A model generated the notes under the pieces. The model searched no databases, was not told the DNA's origin, and saw only the letters and a program-made list of their open reading frames with translations. Positions 48,763 to 61,053 of a DNA stretch of 64,000 nucleotides are shown piece by piece. Both the position numbers and the translations under genes were made by a program. The DNA comes from Chamaea fasciata (lineage: Eukaryota > Chordata > Aves > Passeriformes > Sylviidae): the NCBI GenBank assembly GCA_029207755.1, contig JARCOQ010000002.1:84222087-84286086 (forward strand). Direction: 5' to 3'. The stretch's first letter is position 1. Every line of letters begins with the position of its first letter.

Positions 48763-49699
48763 ATTTCTTTCCCCCAGCCCATGCCACCAAACTGAAACAG
48801 AGCTACTAAGAAGCTAACAAAATAATAAAATGAAATAGATTCGTGGTAGACTAATTTCTGTGAGTCTGTGCAGTGAATGTCTCTACAGTGCACCACAAAA
48901 GAAAAATTGTATCATTTCAGAAAAAAAAAAGTGAACCTAGATTGGAAATCCTACTTCAAAACATTGGATGTTGAAAGGAAACATTAAAGCACAGATTCAA
49001 ATTTGACAGAGGTACTTGGTTAGAACTGAAATGCCTCCCAAAGTGAGATCTGTCCCTAAAAGCAAACTCTGAATATTGAAACAATAGTGAAAGGCCAACA
49101 CAACTTTTTGAACTCTGGGAGAATGCCTAAATGATGCAGATGGTTGTCATTAACATGGGGATAAGACCCCACTGGCAGCAAAATCTCTTCTTGGCATCTT
49201 ATAACTGTATGGTGGCAGTGTCCATGCTCCTGTCTGCAGGGTCATTTTACCAGACCCAACAAAGGGTGAAGGTAAAGGGCAGTGAGTGGAAAGATTATAA
49301 TTCAAAACAGTTGCTTAAGAAGAATGTGTTGGTAGGACCTTCATGACAGATATGGTAAAAACAAGATCTGCACCTGACATTGCTGGTAGAAGACTGAGAA
49401 TAAAAACAATGGCTGTGAAGAAAGAAGCCACTGAATCTGTTGAAAAAAAATGGAGAAAGCATCCTACTGAGGAAATTTAAAGACTAAATCCATCTAAAAA
49501 CCTTCAACCAGGTTGAAGTTCCTAGGTAAGGAGTTTTGACATCTGAATTTCCTTATATACTCAGTGTGGTCAGGGGGAAGAGAATCTTCTCATTGCTGCA
49601 AGGCAACACTGACCTCACACACCTGGAAGGTATGTCCCCCTTTCATCTCATCTACAGGAGAGGTAAGGAGCCTCTCAACATAGGCACCTCTCTTCCAGC
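48763..49699. other. unique sequence, no gene recognised
   Basis: AT-rich sequence. The plus frames at 48428-48817, 49131-49346 and 49536-49739 have no domain, and the first runs through the ERVL-like fragment. Confidence 0.5.
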
Positions 49700-50000
49700 G
49701 GGATATGCTCAGGGAACAGAGTCAAATCCGCAACACTGACCAAAAGAATGATTTTATTACAAAGAAAGTACTTTCAGAGGAAGAAAATGGGAAGTGCAAC
49801 AGAGTTCTCCAAATGGAGCAGAACGACATTGCATGGGCCGTGTGGCATGAGGGTGATTCACCATGTGTAGACAGGAGCAAAGGGTTTTTAGCCCAAAAGC
49901 CTCAGAGGAGCTGGCCCTCTAATGCTTGCTGAGTACAACACTTAGTGCAGTGGCACCATTCTTCATTGGTCATTAGGCACTGCTGACATAAATGTGATGA
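49700..50000 (-). mobile_element. possible degenerate retroviral LTR
   Basis: On the minus strand a TATA-like 'gggctaaaaacc' at about 49884-49895 is followed about 130 bp downstream by AATAAA (49752-49757) and a U5-like stretch containing 'tcagtgttgcggatttgact'. Upstream, 'aatgaccaatgaagaatgg' resembles a CCAAT-box region of U3. I see no definite LTR ends and no target duplication, so boundaries are approximate and the call is tentative. Confidence 0.3.
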
Positions 50001-50154
50001 AGGCAATCTTTATTTTATAATGCTCTTAAAACCAGACCAGACGCCAAATAGGAGTCTTTACGTTCTGTAAAACAGCAGTGAGTAAAATTATGAGATCTAT
50101 AAATTAGAAGAAATCGTCACTTTGAAAAACTAAAAATAGAATAGAAAGAAAATA

Positions 50155-50395
50155 TGCCTGGAAGGGCTTCAAGACATTTTCTAGTCTACCTTCCCTTCCC
50201 AAGTCAGGATCTGCCCTTTTTTTTGACATTCCTAAAAAAAGTTTATCTAATACTTACTCTCAAATACTGCTACTAATAATGATTTCACAACCTCTGGAGA
50301 CAAGCTATTTCCAAATTTAACTTGAAATTCCCCTGAAGCAATTTTAAATGGTTCCTTCTAGCTGTAAGATCTACACAGATTTCCCTCTTTTTATT
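50155..50395 (-). mobile_element. possible ancient CR1-like LINE fragment
   Basis: The + strand carries a string of short matches, in consensus order, to the antisense 3' part of old amniote CR1 elements: 'ttctagtctacc', 'caggatctgccc', 'aaagtttatctaatactta', 'gatttcacaacctctggaga' and 'caagctatttcca'. The consensus reads ...gtttgtctaacct...gattccacaacctcc...caatttattcca. Divergence is high, so it would predate the other copies here. It could be mere resemblance. Confidence 0.4.
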
Positions 50396-51444
50396 CCCTT
50401 TCTTTTGAAGCCAGCTCCCTATTTCAAGGAACACAAAACTGAGTAAGTCAGTAATATACTAATTTATACTTTTCACAGCCCTGCTGAAATGAGTTGCTTC
50501 CAACAGTGCAAATCTCAGCATGTAATTGAACCTGCAAAATTCTATCTTAATGCTGAAATAAACGTTTCAAAGATTTCATTCATAGAGACCTGTTCTTTAT
50601 GCCCATCTTGATATCCCTAATGTAACGCTCTTACAATTTGTCCACATTTTACAATGTCAAACGATTTATCACCTTCTATCTCTTCAATCTAAGTCTTCAG
50701 TGATTTTCTATTACAACAGAATTTCTCTTCCTTTTTTTTTTTTTTTAATGACTTTCAGCCCAACTTCCTTATATGGCCATATGTGTAATTACTATGACTC
50801 TTAGTGAACCGGCAGCTTACAGATTATTAAGTGGCTTCTGCTGCTCCTGGTATCATTGGAAGTTCTGCCATTGCCTTCAATAAAAGCAGGACTAGGCCCC
50901 CTGAAAGAGGCATATTATTGGATAACTCAAAGCTCTGGTGAGAACTGACACTGGTATAATGACAACAGCTTGTTGTTTTAGTTTAGGATATCTTAATTGG
51001 ATTAACCAGTCACACTGTTTTGTGCAATGATTTTATATCTCTGAATGCAATTTGCTATGACTAAATAAGAAATGTTTCCTTCTTCAATCAACATCAAAAA
51101 GAACAGTAAATAGGTTCAGTCAAAAGTATAAATTCCAACTCGCATCTCTTCATGCACCAGGAATCTTTGGGTGAAAAAGGAAACAGGGTTAGTGCGAGGA
51201 AGAAGGAATTTGGTCTGGCAACTGGGAGCACAAGAAAAATTAACCAACTCTATTTCTCTTTCAGGTTTGTGCCTCAGGCAGAAACAAAAACGATTCCAAG
51301 AGCTGCAGCTATGCACCCTGCTCTATGCAAATGCCAGCTTCACAGGTGTGTCCTCTTGGATCCTGTGTGGTTCAATGTAATGCTGTTGGTTTACAGCAGC
51401 CAGAGGTGGACAAAAGAAGGCTGGTGAACAGAAGATAGCACAAA
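50396..51444. other. unique sequence, T15 run at 50732-50746
   Basis: No element or gene is recognised. A T run lies at 50732-50746. The pair of overlapping + frames at 51152-51427 shows no domain. Confidence 0.5.
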
Positions 51445-51683
51445 GCTGAGGCAGGAGAGGTTTAGGTTAGACATCAGGAAAAAGTTTTACACTCAAATCA
51501 TGGTTGGGCATTGGAACAGCTCCCCAGGTCAGTGGCCACAGCACCAGCCTGACAGAGTTCAAGAAGCATTTGGACAATGCTCTCAGGCACATGCTGTGAC
51601 TCTTGGGCTGTCCTGCACAGGTCCAGGACTTGGACTTGATGACCCTGGTGGGTCCCTTCCACCTCAGAATGTACTATGATTCT
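51445..51683 (+). mobile_element. CR1 LINE, truncated 3' part, sense orientation
   Basis: The + strand follows the sense CR1 3' end: 'ggagaggtttaggttagaca', 'tcaggaaaaagttttacac', 'gggcattggaacagctcccc', 'gagttcaagaagcatttgga', 'caatgctctcaggcacatg', 'acttggacttgatgaccctg' and 'gtgggtcccttccacctcag', ending 'tactatgattct'. It is about 240 bp, 5'-truncated, with one surviving copy of the terminal repeat. It is the only clear sense-strand CR1 in the window apart from the small piece near 700. The minus frame at 51498-51722 is its antisense shadow. Confidence 0.93.
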
Positions 51684-54600
51684 CAGACATTTGCTGCCTG
51701 ACTCGAAGTTCAGGTCCTTCATAAGCCAGGTGAGACACTTCCCCTGACAGTTTCTGGGATAACACTTGACTCAGGCCCCACCTGCCTTGAATAGCTCTGG
51801 CTGATCATCAGATTAATCAGATTTAAGTGCACTGCCCTAAAAATCTAGCCTGGGTTCACCTCTCTCATGAGAACAGAGGAACAGGCAGGAGATTGCCCTT
51901 ACTGCGACATAATTGCAACTTCCTGAGGAGGAAGTGTCCCTCTTGAAAAGAGGGGATGCAGACTGGCTCCACAGGAGTAGGCTGTCAATGACCACAAGAG
52001 ATATAGTGGCAGGTGCTAATGTTTAATCCATCTGTCAAAATCCAAAGAAACTGCTTTGCACTGAGCTCCCGGACTCAGGTTTTTTTCCCTAGCATTGAAC
52101 TAGGTTAGCAAGGGAAATTCTGTTTGTCGGCCTAAATATTCTAGAGTGCCTAGGCAATTTTTGTTTATTTTATTAAATACTACTTTATTTTAACTTGATC
52201 TTACCACAGAAAAACATGCTCCAGAGCAATGTGAGATCCAGTTTGCATAGTCTTAAGTGAGCCACATACTGGCCAAATAGTTTCTAAATCGTTAATATGA
52301 TATTTCACTTTTCATCCATAATTTCTTCTGACCAGATTCAGGAATTCTTCACCCAGTCATTTCCCAGGCAGTGATCTGGCAAGTGATTAAAATGCATTCT
52401 TGGTCATCATTTATTCAGATTACAAAAAAAAAGAAACAATTTAACATTTGCACAGATTTGGGAATTCTTCAAACAAATTTGTCTGGGTTTTTTGCTCTTA
52501 TTTTGTTATCTGTTGAAATAGATCCATTCTGGTATTCGTGACACAGAAAAATAATCACCCCACCAGTCTTGCAACACATAAAACCCTGGAATTCTACATC
52601 CCCCTGCTGGAAAGATATCTTGAGAGTGTGTGAGGCATTATACCACCACCTGATCCTTGCTAACCTGGCAGTTTGGAAAGGCTGATACCTATTGAATTCC
52701 TCCACTTTCCCACCTTAGCTACTGCAGAGTCCACCTACGGGAATCCCTTTTGAAGAAACTTGCCATTTTTACTTACAAAATACACTTGTCAAAAAGCACA
52801 GCACAGGCTTGCTGCAGATTTTTTTTTTTTTCTGGGTAGGATTTTGCAAACATATCTTTACAGGGTAAAAATAACAGGTACCAAACTAAGGTGATAAAAT
52901 TGCCTTCAAAATCTTCGTGACGGAAGAAAAATCCTGTCAAATGACTCCTGTATTCTAAACTAAATTTTACAAAGAATTGTTTCTAAATGGCTGCCTGTTA
53001 AAACAATAAGAAAGATGGGTGGTTGTTCTGGGGTTTTTTCCTCCTCAAAGATACTGCTGTTGCAGGAAATTCTGTTGCTTCTCATGTAAAGCAAGTTGGG
53101 ACATCTATCAAGATGAATGTGTTTACATGCATACCTGGTGGCATAGTTTGAAGTGGTGTATTGTAGACATAAAACCCTGATCAAACTTAACAGGCAGGAA
53201 AATTCTGTGCAGTAATTGTATTTCTTCGTTCCTTACTAAAATCAGAGCTTCTGCCTGGAAGCATGCAAGTATTTAATTTTGTCACATAATTCCCTCAATT
53301 TCAGGCCATGGTAAGTAACACTTTTGGTACATGTCAGCTGTCAATTCCCATTAGAACATCTAGTTATTACATGGTTTAGATGTAGCTGCCTGACGATTAC
53401 TGCTGTGTGTTGTGAATTCATCACTCCAAAAATGGCAGATGAATTGAATAGCAAGGATTCTGTATGAATTACCTTAACCTGTGAAATGATAATTTCTGAA
53501 AGCTTTATCACGTTATCAGCTTTTGCTGGAGAGGATTTGCAGAACACGTGCTCCAGGCAGGAGTCTTAGTGGAAGGGAGATAAATCTCCTCTGACCAAGT
53601 GAAGAGAGACCTCTACAGGTGTTTGGTTTTCTCAGTCCAAAGACCTTTGGAAATCATTCCCTGAAACTCTTAAGCAAAAGATGTGCCCAGTGTTCAGCTT
53701 CTGAGTCAGAGGAGATGGGAGAAAATCCTGACCCAGAAATATTCTTGAGGGGAGCTGTGCTGTCCTTCCTGGTGGCACCTTCAGTGCAGCCCTCCTGTTT
53801 CCCTGGGGAACTCAGCCGCAGCACAGGGAATGTACGGGGGGATGTGCAAGCAAGCAGCCCCCAGACCAGCAGCCAGAGAGGTGGGGAGCCATGTGGTCCA
53901 AACACATACAGGACTGTTCCTTCCTGCACAGTGCAGGGTGTGCTTGGCACTGCGGAGGAGCTAATTAAAGGCCAGACGAGCTTTTAAACAGCCAGCTTCA
54001 TTATGCTTCTCTACGAGGCACACTGGGACTCAAGTTACTTATTATTATAACTGTTCTGTAGTATGCACCAAGGCTCCAGAGACAGCATAAATAGAAGGAA
54101 GCACACAGTCCTACAGTTTTGCAGAACATAATTTCTGATGCTTCTAAGGAGTTCAATCCACCTGCATAGGTGGCAGTGCCTTCTGAATACTCTTTGCTGC
54201 TTGAGCAGCATGGTAGGGTGTAACCTTGATGCAGATTTTTTTGTGTATTTTGAAAAGCATGCTATCTTTCTCCATTACTGAGGCTTATTGACAGAACTGA
54301 AAACAACCTGATGGAAAGCATGATCATCTACAACCATACTTTCTGCACCAATATTCATATCATTTTTCTCTCACATGTATCAACAAGTCTTGCATCACTA
54401 AAAATGCTGGGAAATAAATAGGAGGTAAGTGGAGAAAAATGCTAAATAGTTATTTCTATGACAGACATAGAAATGGAAATGTAGAGCTAAAAGCTGCTGA
54501 TTCTATGCAGTGCTTAAGCCTTTAAGAATTGTATCAGCTTCCTGTCTAAATTTCCACAAGATCATTATGTTTTAATCTATAAGTACCAGTATTTTTCCAG

Positions 54601-57600
54601 AAATTGTTACTGGGCATAGATGCTGCAAAAGCTAAGGCCAAATTAGGAGCCGTATTTACTTTTCACAGTAACTACATGTGCCCTGAAAAACCAGGATTCT
54701 GAAGTTTCTCATGTATGAACAGGATCAACGGGTTGATACAGGGCACTTTTCAGTCACCGAGTGTAAAAATATTTATTGATGGAACTGCATGCTGGGAACT
54801 ACTGAAAACTAAACGTTCTGTTACAAAGATAAAATATAAAAAGACAGTACTTCAGGGGAAACAGAAACTAAGAAAAATAAGAAAACAAATAAAACCTGAG
54901 CAAACCAAAAGCAAAGAGTTCTCTTTTTCTAAATTAGATTTTCTCATTGGTATCTCTACAGGCTGCACAGTGTTGCTATTCCTGTGTGCAAACTCTGCCC
55001 CAGGAGATATTTGGAATTGCTGTATATATCTGTACATCATTTCTGACTGTCTAGGATGTGGCTGCATCAGATAGGATTTCATAAGACCTCTCTTACAAAA
55101 ACTCACAGACATTGCATTGGTGCCTGGCCTTCAGGAAGCTGCCTAATCAATCCTCCCCTCACTTCCTCAGCTGTAAAATTGATGGAATAACTTTGCCCTG
55201 GCAATAGTCAGTTTCTCTTTTCTTATGTCATCTGAAGTTTTTAGGAAGGGTATTATGAGCACATAGATAAACGTCCTTGCAAACTTCCCACAAATTTAAA
55301 TGCCAATCAGTAAACAAGGAAAAAAATATTACCATAACAAGGTAATTACATTAATATACTCCTTGGTCATGGCTGTATTTACAGATATGTTGTACTATGT
55401 ATTACCATGTTCTCACAGGCTGTTTTATTTTTTAATGAGTTTGGCTAAGTAAATCCCTCTGCCACACCATCATTAATTCCAGAATCAGCTGGAGAAAGAC
55501 AGACCTGCTACTGTATAAAGACAGATCTAGACACAAGATGGGGGCTCATGCATGTGGACTCAAAGCACCAACCTCAGGGACCTGCAGGCATCTCTGGAAC
55601 ATTCCCTGGAGCACCCCCAGCTAAACTACTAGGGGTGATACACCACAGAGCACTCGATGTAATGTGTCATATGTCACTGGAAAAGGCATAAGAGGATCTT
55701 TTCATTTCCTATCCTTCAGAAAATGCCAGTTTCAGTCTACTTAATCTTGCTGCTTTTTTTTTGTGCTGCATCTGGATTTCCGACCCCTCTCTCTCTGGCG
55801 GTTTTTCAAGTGAGAGCCTGCACTAAGCCAGTGTCAGTGAGTAGTGCAGGAATCTGCTGTTTCCCTAGTCATGAAATTTGCATGGCTCTTGCACCGCCAG
55901 AGGCTGCCTGTGTTTTCAGGGCTGTGAAAGCTAAATCAAAATATTCACTGTAGCATACCGTGCTAAGCATAGCTATAGCACATTTCACAGTTTACCTGGC
56001 TGCCTTCTTTCAAAAGAGGGCTGAAATTGTCATTTTTAGAAAGTAACTGCTGATTTTGGTCCATTAGCTCCACCTGAGCACTAACAAACAGCTGTGCTGG
56101 CCCACAGTGCTTCTTCAGAGGTGCTTGGGGTCAGGCATCAAGGTGAGGATAGGCGCTGTGAGGAGGGGACAAAGAAGCTGGGCACCCAGGTAGTGCTTTG
56201 TCTTTTACAGCACAGTGTAAGTACGAGCCAGGTGTGTCTCAAGCTTTTGTCTCCACCAGCCTAATGATAGGCTGCTGGAGGGGTTGAAACTGCTCCATTA
56301 TAACAAAGAAAGCTGTGTTCTTTCCCCACATATCTCTGTATGATGTTCCTACAAGCAGCAGGGTTTCAATCTGCTTGCATATTTCATCATGCAGCAACAC
56401 TTCTCCAAGCCAATACGTTGGCCAGTGGATATTTATAATGATACAATTACTCATCATTCAGAGAGCTCAGTATTTAATTGTACACTTCTTGAAATTCTGT
56501 TACTCCATATTCCTGTGGGTTCACTCATTCCAGCCCATCCCTTCCATTATTTTCAATGAAACACTTGAACTCAATGCCATGTATGCCCTGTACTTTTTGA
56601 TAAAAGTGCTAAGGGTCAGTAACAGAGTTTTCAGCATCTACAGTAATCTAAATCTAGGACACTATATATAAGAGTGTCGTTTATAAAAAAAGACTACTTA
56701 AGTATTCACATAATTGAAAGATGAGGGACATGGCTTGAAATGTTGTGGTAGAACTGAGTGTCAGTTTCAAGACCTGCTTGAAACTGAAGCCTACGTGGGA
56801 TACATGCTTTTCCCTCCTAGTGCCTATATGCCCTGAGAGACCCAGTCCAGCAGACACTGTTTTGATAATGTGATACTCAGACACATGAACTGGTGAGCAC
56901 TCCAGCTAACAAGCCAGGACTTACCCTGAATCTGTTTCTCACTAATTCAAATATATCATCAGTCAGCTATCAGCTAACTGAATGATTATTTAAATGAATT
57001 ATACTGTGACATCCTAATATTTATGCATGCACCCAAAATCTTCTCCTTCAGAAGAGCTCAGCAGTGACATGAAAGCTGTCGTCATCAACCAAGGGAGTCA
57101 ACAGCTAATAACACATGCCACAGCATATCATGTCCCAGAAAGCCACTTCCCCCAAAGTACCCAATCCTATCCAAACATACTCAGTGGCCATTGTTTATAT
57201 TTTCTGAAGGGATTTAGTAATGACCTGCATTTATAGATATCCCTTATATGGTTGTACAAGGGATATAATTTGCAAAATCTATGCTTTTCTAAGGTTTTAC
57301 AGTTTAAACCACTCTAGTGAATTTTCCAAGCAAATGTCATCTACTGTGGCTAAATGATACGTCTAAAATCCAATTAAATAACAGTCTGGCCACACTGTCT
57401 TGTTCAAACCACAGTGAGGAGTAGAATTAATGCTCAAGAAGATTTTATATTATTATGTAGTGGGTCAGAGATCTGTACCTGCTAAAGCTCATGGTGTAAA
57501 AGTATCTGTAGTCCTTAAAAGTTTGAGAACCTACATTCTAAGGAAAGACCTAAAACGATTTCAACTGCAGTTCAATAGAACTGTTATTCTATTACACAAA

Positions 57601-58195
57601 GCATATGTGCTCTGCCATCCAAACAACCCACACTCATTTCTGTCTTCCTTTAGATTTACTGTCATATGTAGAGCCATGACTATAGCAAAAAGTGTAATAA
57701 ATCTTGCACTTTTCATATCTCATGACAAAATAAGTTGATCTAGCTATGGATTGTTTTAAGGGCCCAGTAAACAAAACAGAATAGACTGATACCTAAAGTC
57801 AGGTCTCTGTTGCTTCTAATTAAAGATGGAAATGGGAATCCAAACTGCAGCTCTCGAAAGGGGGCATAACACAAAATCAGGATTATGGCTGGTCATCAGA
57901 AAAGAAAAAAACTCAAAGGGAAATTGCATTCTAGACTGACTTTTCAGCCTAAGGTGGGAGCAGGAAAGACACAATTCTGGGAGCTTTCTAGCACCTAACA
58001 AGCCCAGGGTAGGATGCAGAAGCCAGTGTGGGCTGACCTGCAAAGCCATAACAATGTTGGAGTAGCACAGAAAGTTTCTTATTTTAAGCATGAACTCAAT
58101 AATTTTGCTGCATTTTTTAAACTTTATTTCATAGTAGCAATTTTGTATTTTCTTATTAGCAAGTTATTTTATCTCTCAGTCTTGCTCAGTGCTAA
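51684..58195. other. ~6.5 kb without a recognised element or gene
   Basis: No transposon, RNA gene or exon is supported. About 53620-53990 is GC-richer and open on both strands (plus 122 codons, minus 98 codons) without domains. A T13 run lies at 52819-52831. Plus 54715-55074 (119 codons) is lysine-rich and featureless. Plus 55723-55953 begins with a signal-peptide-like stretch and is discussed as a finding, but I do not call it a gene. Confidence 0.5.
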
Positions 58196-58223
58196 ATACT
58201 AGTCATAAATACATGACTAGTAT
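58196..58223. repeat. perfect 11-bp inverted repeat (hairpin)
   Basis: ATACTAGTCAT (58196-58206) and ATGACTAGTAT (58213-58223) are exact reverse complements around the 6-base spacer AAATAC. A perfect 11-bp stem is the strongest short hairpin I noticed in the window. It contains TGACTA, close to an AP-1 half-site. Its role, if any, is unknown. Confidence 0.9.
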
Positions 58224-58511
58224 AACACTGGCTTGACATAGGACTCTCTCCCCATTTTTGTAGAATGGAAAACATTGTTTCTGACACACTAAATGGCAAG
58301 ATTCTCAAAAATGTGTAGTGTTACCAACCTTGAAATGCAGATGTTAGCGAACTTGGAAGAAGTGTCTTTCTTCAGCAGAAGTCAGCTTGATTATCTTAAG
58401 AAAAAGGCAAGGTAATGAAAGAATAAAATGTGTTAGTCACTGTAAGATGAATCTGTAAATCTCTGCAGCCTCACAATTCTTACTTTCCTAGCTCTGGACT
58501 GTTCATAAAAC
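58224..58511. other. unique sequence
   Basis: AT-rich spacer between the hairpin and the CR1 copy. Nothing is recognised. Confidence 0.5.
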
Positions 58512-58885
58512 TCACAGAATCACAGAACGGGTCAGGTTGGAAGGGACCACAGTGAGACATCTGGTCCAACCCCCTGCTCAAGCAGGATCATCCCAGACCA
58601 CATGGACAGGATTGTGTGTCCAGACAGTGCTTGAGTATGTCCAGTGAGGGAGATTCCACACCATCTCTGTGCAATCTGTTCTCATGTGCAATCACCTGCA
58701 CAGTAAAGAAGTTCTTCCTCATATTCAGGTGGAATTTCTTGTGCCCATCCACTTCCTGTGGAACTTCAGTTTCTGCCCATTGCCTCTTGTTCTATTGCTC
58801 AGCGGCACTGAGAAGAGTCTGTATCCCTCCTTTTGGCACCCCCTCTCTGGATATTTGTATACACTGATGGGGTTCCCTCTCATAA
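58512..58885 (-). mobile_element. CR1 LINE, truncated 3' part
   Basis: The + strand begins with 'cacagaatcacagaac' and runs through typical antisense CR1 text: 'caggttggaagggaccac', 'catctggtccaaccccctgc', 'tcaagcaggatcatcccaga', 'cacatggacaggattgtgt', 'agtgagggagattccacacc', 'cacagtaaagaagttcttcc', 'cattgcctcttgttctattg', 'ctgagaagagtctgtatccc' and 'ggggttccctctcataacc'. It is a minus-strand CR1 of about 370 bp with its 3' end at 58512, comprising the 3' UTR and the last part of ORF2. It is among the better-preserved copies here. The overlapping + frames at 58616-58896 are antisense shadows. Confidence 0.95.
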
Positions 58886-60923
58886 CCAAGACTTGAGAAG
58901 CTCAAAGAATCACAGAGCATATGAAAGAAAAGGAGCTTTTAAATGAAATTCTTCATTGGGACATTACTTTTTACTTGCATCCCCAAGGTAATTAGACGTA
59001 TCTGATCACTACCTGAGTGTCTGGGTCTCTCCTGCCTCCAAACCATTGTCTGAACCTCTTGGTCAGTTTCAAACAAATCACATCTGATTAAAAATTCCCA
59101 AAATCTCCATGAAAGAAGTTGGTCAAGATGGACTCCCTGAGGTCCTTCCTGAAGGAGAAGGATACCAGAAAGTGACAGGGCAGGGGAGGAGCCAGCCAGT
59201 GTTCAACTTCAGGGGATTCCTTTGTGAGAGCCCCATGATGCGGATCTTCTCATGCACCTCTTGGGCCAGTCAAGACATGGGGGGCTGCAGAATAAAAGCC
59301 TTTGGTGCTGCCACTTATAATTCTTCCTATCCTGGTGTTTCATATTTCATTATCATCGTTATCTTTTACCTGGACTATTTATATCTCTAGCTGTAACCAT
59401 TTGTTTCCAGTCCCCTGGTTCTTTAAATAAGGCTGTCTAAATGTATTACTGTCATTTTTTGCTATTATTATTTCATTTATTTTTTTTTTTTTTGTGATGT
59501 AAGCTGCAGGCATAGCTCTAGCCATTATATGACTGTTTAATTTGAAGTAGAAATGTACCTAAAATAGTTTCTCTTTTCTTTCTTTTGGGACTTACGAGTT
59601 TCTTCTAAATTATGAATGCTTCCAGCCTGTTTTTCATTGAAGATATAATTGGCTATCTGAATAACCTCTCAATTTTCTGTCAGTTGGGTTATACAGGAGC
59701 TCTAAAGTCTTGCAAAGTGTTTATCTAAGGCTTAATTTACCAAGCTGATTTGGCTATCCTTACATGAAGGTCAATGGTCAATGGAAAAACTTCTCTTTTT
59801 CTGGCTCCTACTTTCAGACAGAATTAGATACTTTTCAGCAAGAGGAAATATTTTACCCTGAATTATATAGGACATGCAAATCATGTTTTTAATAGGCTTA
59901 GAAACTCATGTGATTTCCCTTAAAATGTTTCTGCAGTGGTTATATGCTAGGATCACAACACACTTCAGAAAAGGGGATCTGCAACATTTCAAAAATTTCT
60001 AGAGAGATGGCTTGGCAGAGGGGTCACAGGTGTGGTATGCTATTGTCTCTCATCTGTAAAGCAAAAAGAAAGATTCAGGCAGGTAACAAAATCCAAGAGT
60101 ATGCCCAAGATAGACAGTAAGATCAGCCATTTCGTGTCAGGGCAAAGGACTCTCCTTGCTCTGCACATCTATCTCACACTGGATGCAACAGACAGGAAAT
60201 GTCCCAAATGAATGAAACCAAAACTGCACATTCCTCACAATGTGCTTCTCCTAAATCTCTTGTGCTTAACTGTAAAACTGTTGCTTAGTAAAATGCAGCA
60301 GTTGAGAAGAATAATTTTATTTATATCTGTCCTACTTCATAGTCAAATACACAATTCATTATTCAAAAATTCCCCGCTCAAGATGAGGTATAACTGGGAA
60401 GGAAGAAATGCTGACTAAATAGGTCCACAACTGCATCTGTTTCTTGTGAGCAGCTGGAGGCAGTGAACTGTTATTAATTTTATTATGTATTTTGTAGTTG
60501 CCAGAAGCAAGCTGGATGTAAAACTCTGACTAACAAGGTGTATGGAGTGGAAATGGCCTCCCTGTTGTTGGCTGCATCTTCTCGGTAAAACTCTTCCTCC
60601 TCTCCCACTTTTATCTGTGTGAACAGCAAGTGAACATTCCTGTTGTTCTCAGGATGTCAAAACAGTCCCAGCTCTGGAATCCTCTCACATCAACCCACAC
60701 GACTGAGCCACCAAGACCAAACATCAAATGTTGCAGGAGTGGCAACCGACCACTCCTTTCCTGTTCTTGCTTTCCTCAGATAAAATCCACAGTCATTTCA
60801 GTGGTCTTTCTTATCATCAAGAGCAAGAAGTTCGTACTTTTGAGACAATCTCTACAGTACTAAAGTCTTCAGTGTCACACCATCAGTGGTTTCATGCCCA
60901 TGATGAATGGCCTTGTAATGCAT
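58886..60923. other. unique sequence, T14 run at 59480-59493
   Basis: No gene is recognised. The plus frame at 59109-59390 (93 codons) has no domain. It covers a GC-richer patch that ends with an AATAAA at about 59290 and could be the edge of an unrecognised LTR. Plus 60630-60863 and 60728-60949 overlap in different frames and are not convincing. A T14 run lies at 59480-59493. Confidence 0.5.
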
Positions 60924-61053
60924 TCAGAGATATTTGGAATGCACAATAGGCCCTCGAAGTGAAAAGGTGACAGTAAATGCCAATTTTCTCAGAGATATTT
61001 GGCATACACAATAGGCCCTTGAAGTGAAAAGGTAACAGTTAATGCCAATTTTC
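60924..61053 (+). repeat. tandem duplication, two 65-bp units
   Basis: Unit 1 (60924-60988) and unit 2 (60989-61053) both begin 'tcagagatatttgg' and end 'aatgccaattttc'. They are directly adjacent and I count five mismatches in 65 (about 92% identity), with no indels. It is a local segmental tandem duplication that has since diverged. It has no sequence in common with the transposons here and no coding potential. Confidence 0.95.

Noticed and set aside
58905..58925. Second 'agaatcacagag' after the CR1 at 58512-58885 as a nested CR1 end
   Set aside because: Only about 12 bases match the terminal repeat, and the sequence that follows is not CR1.
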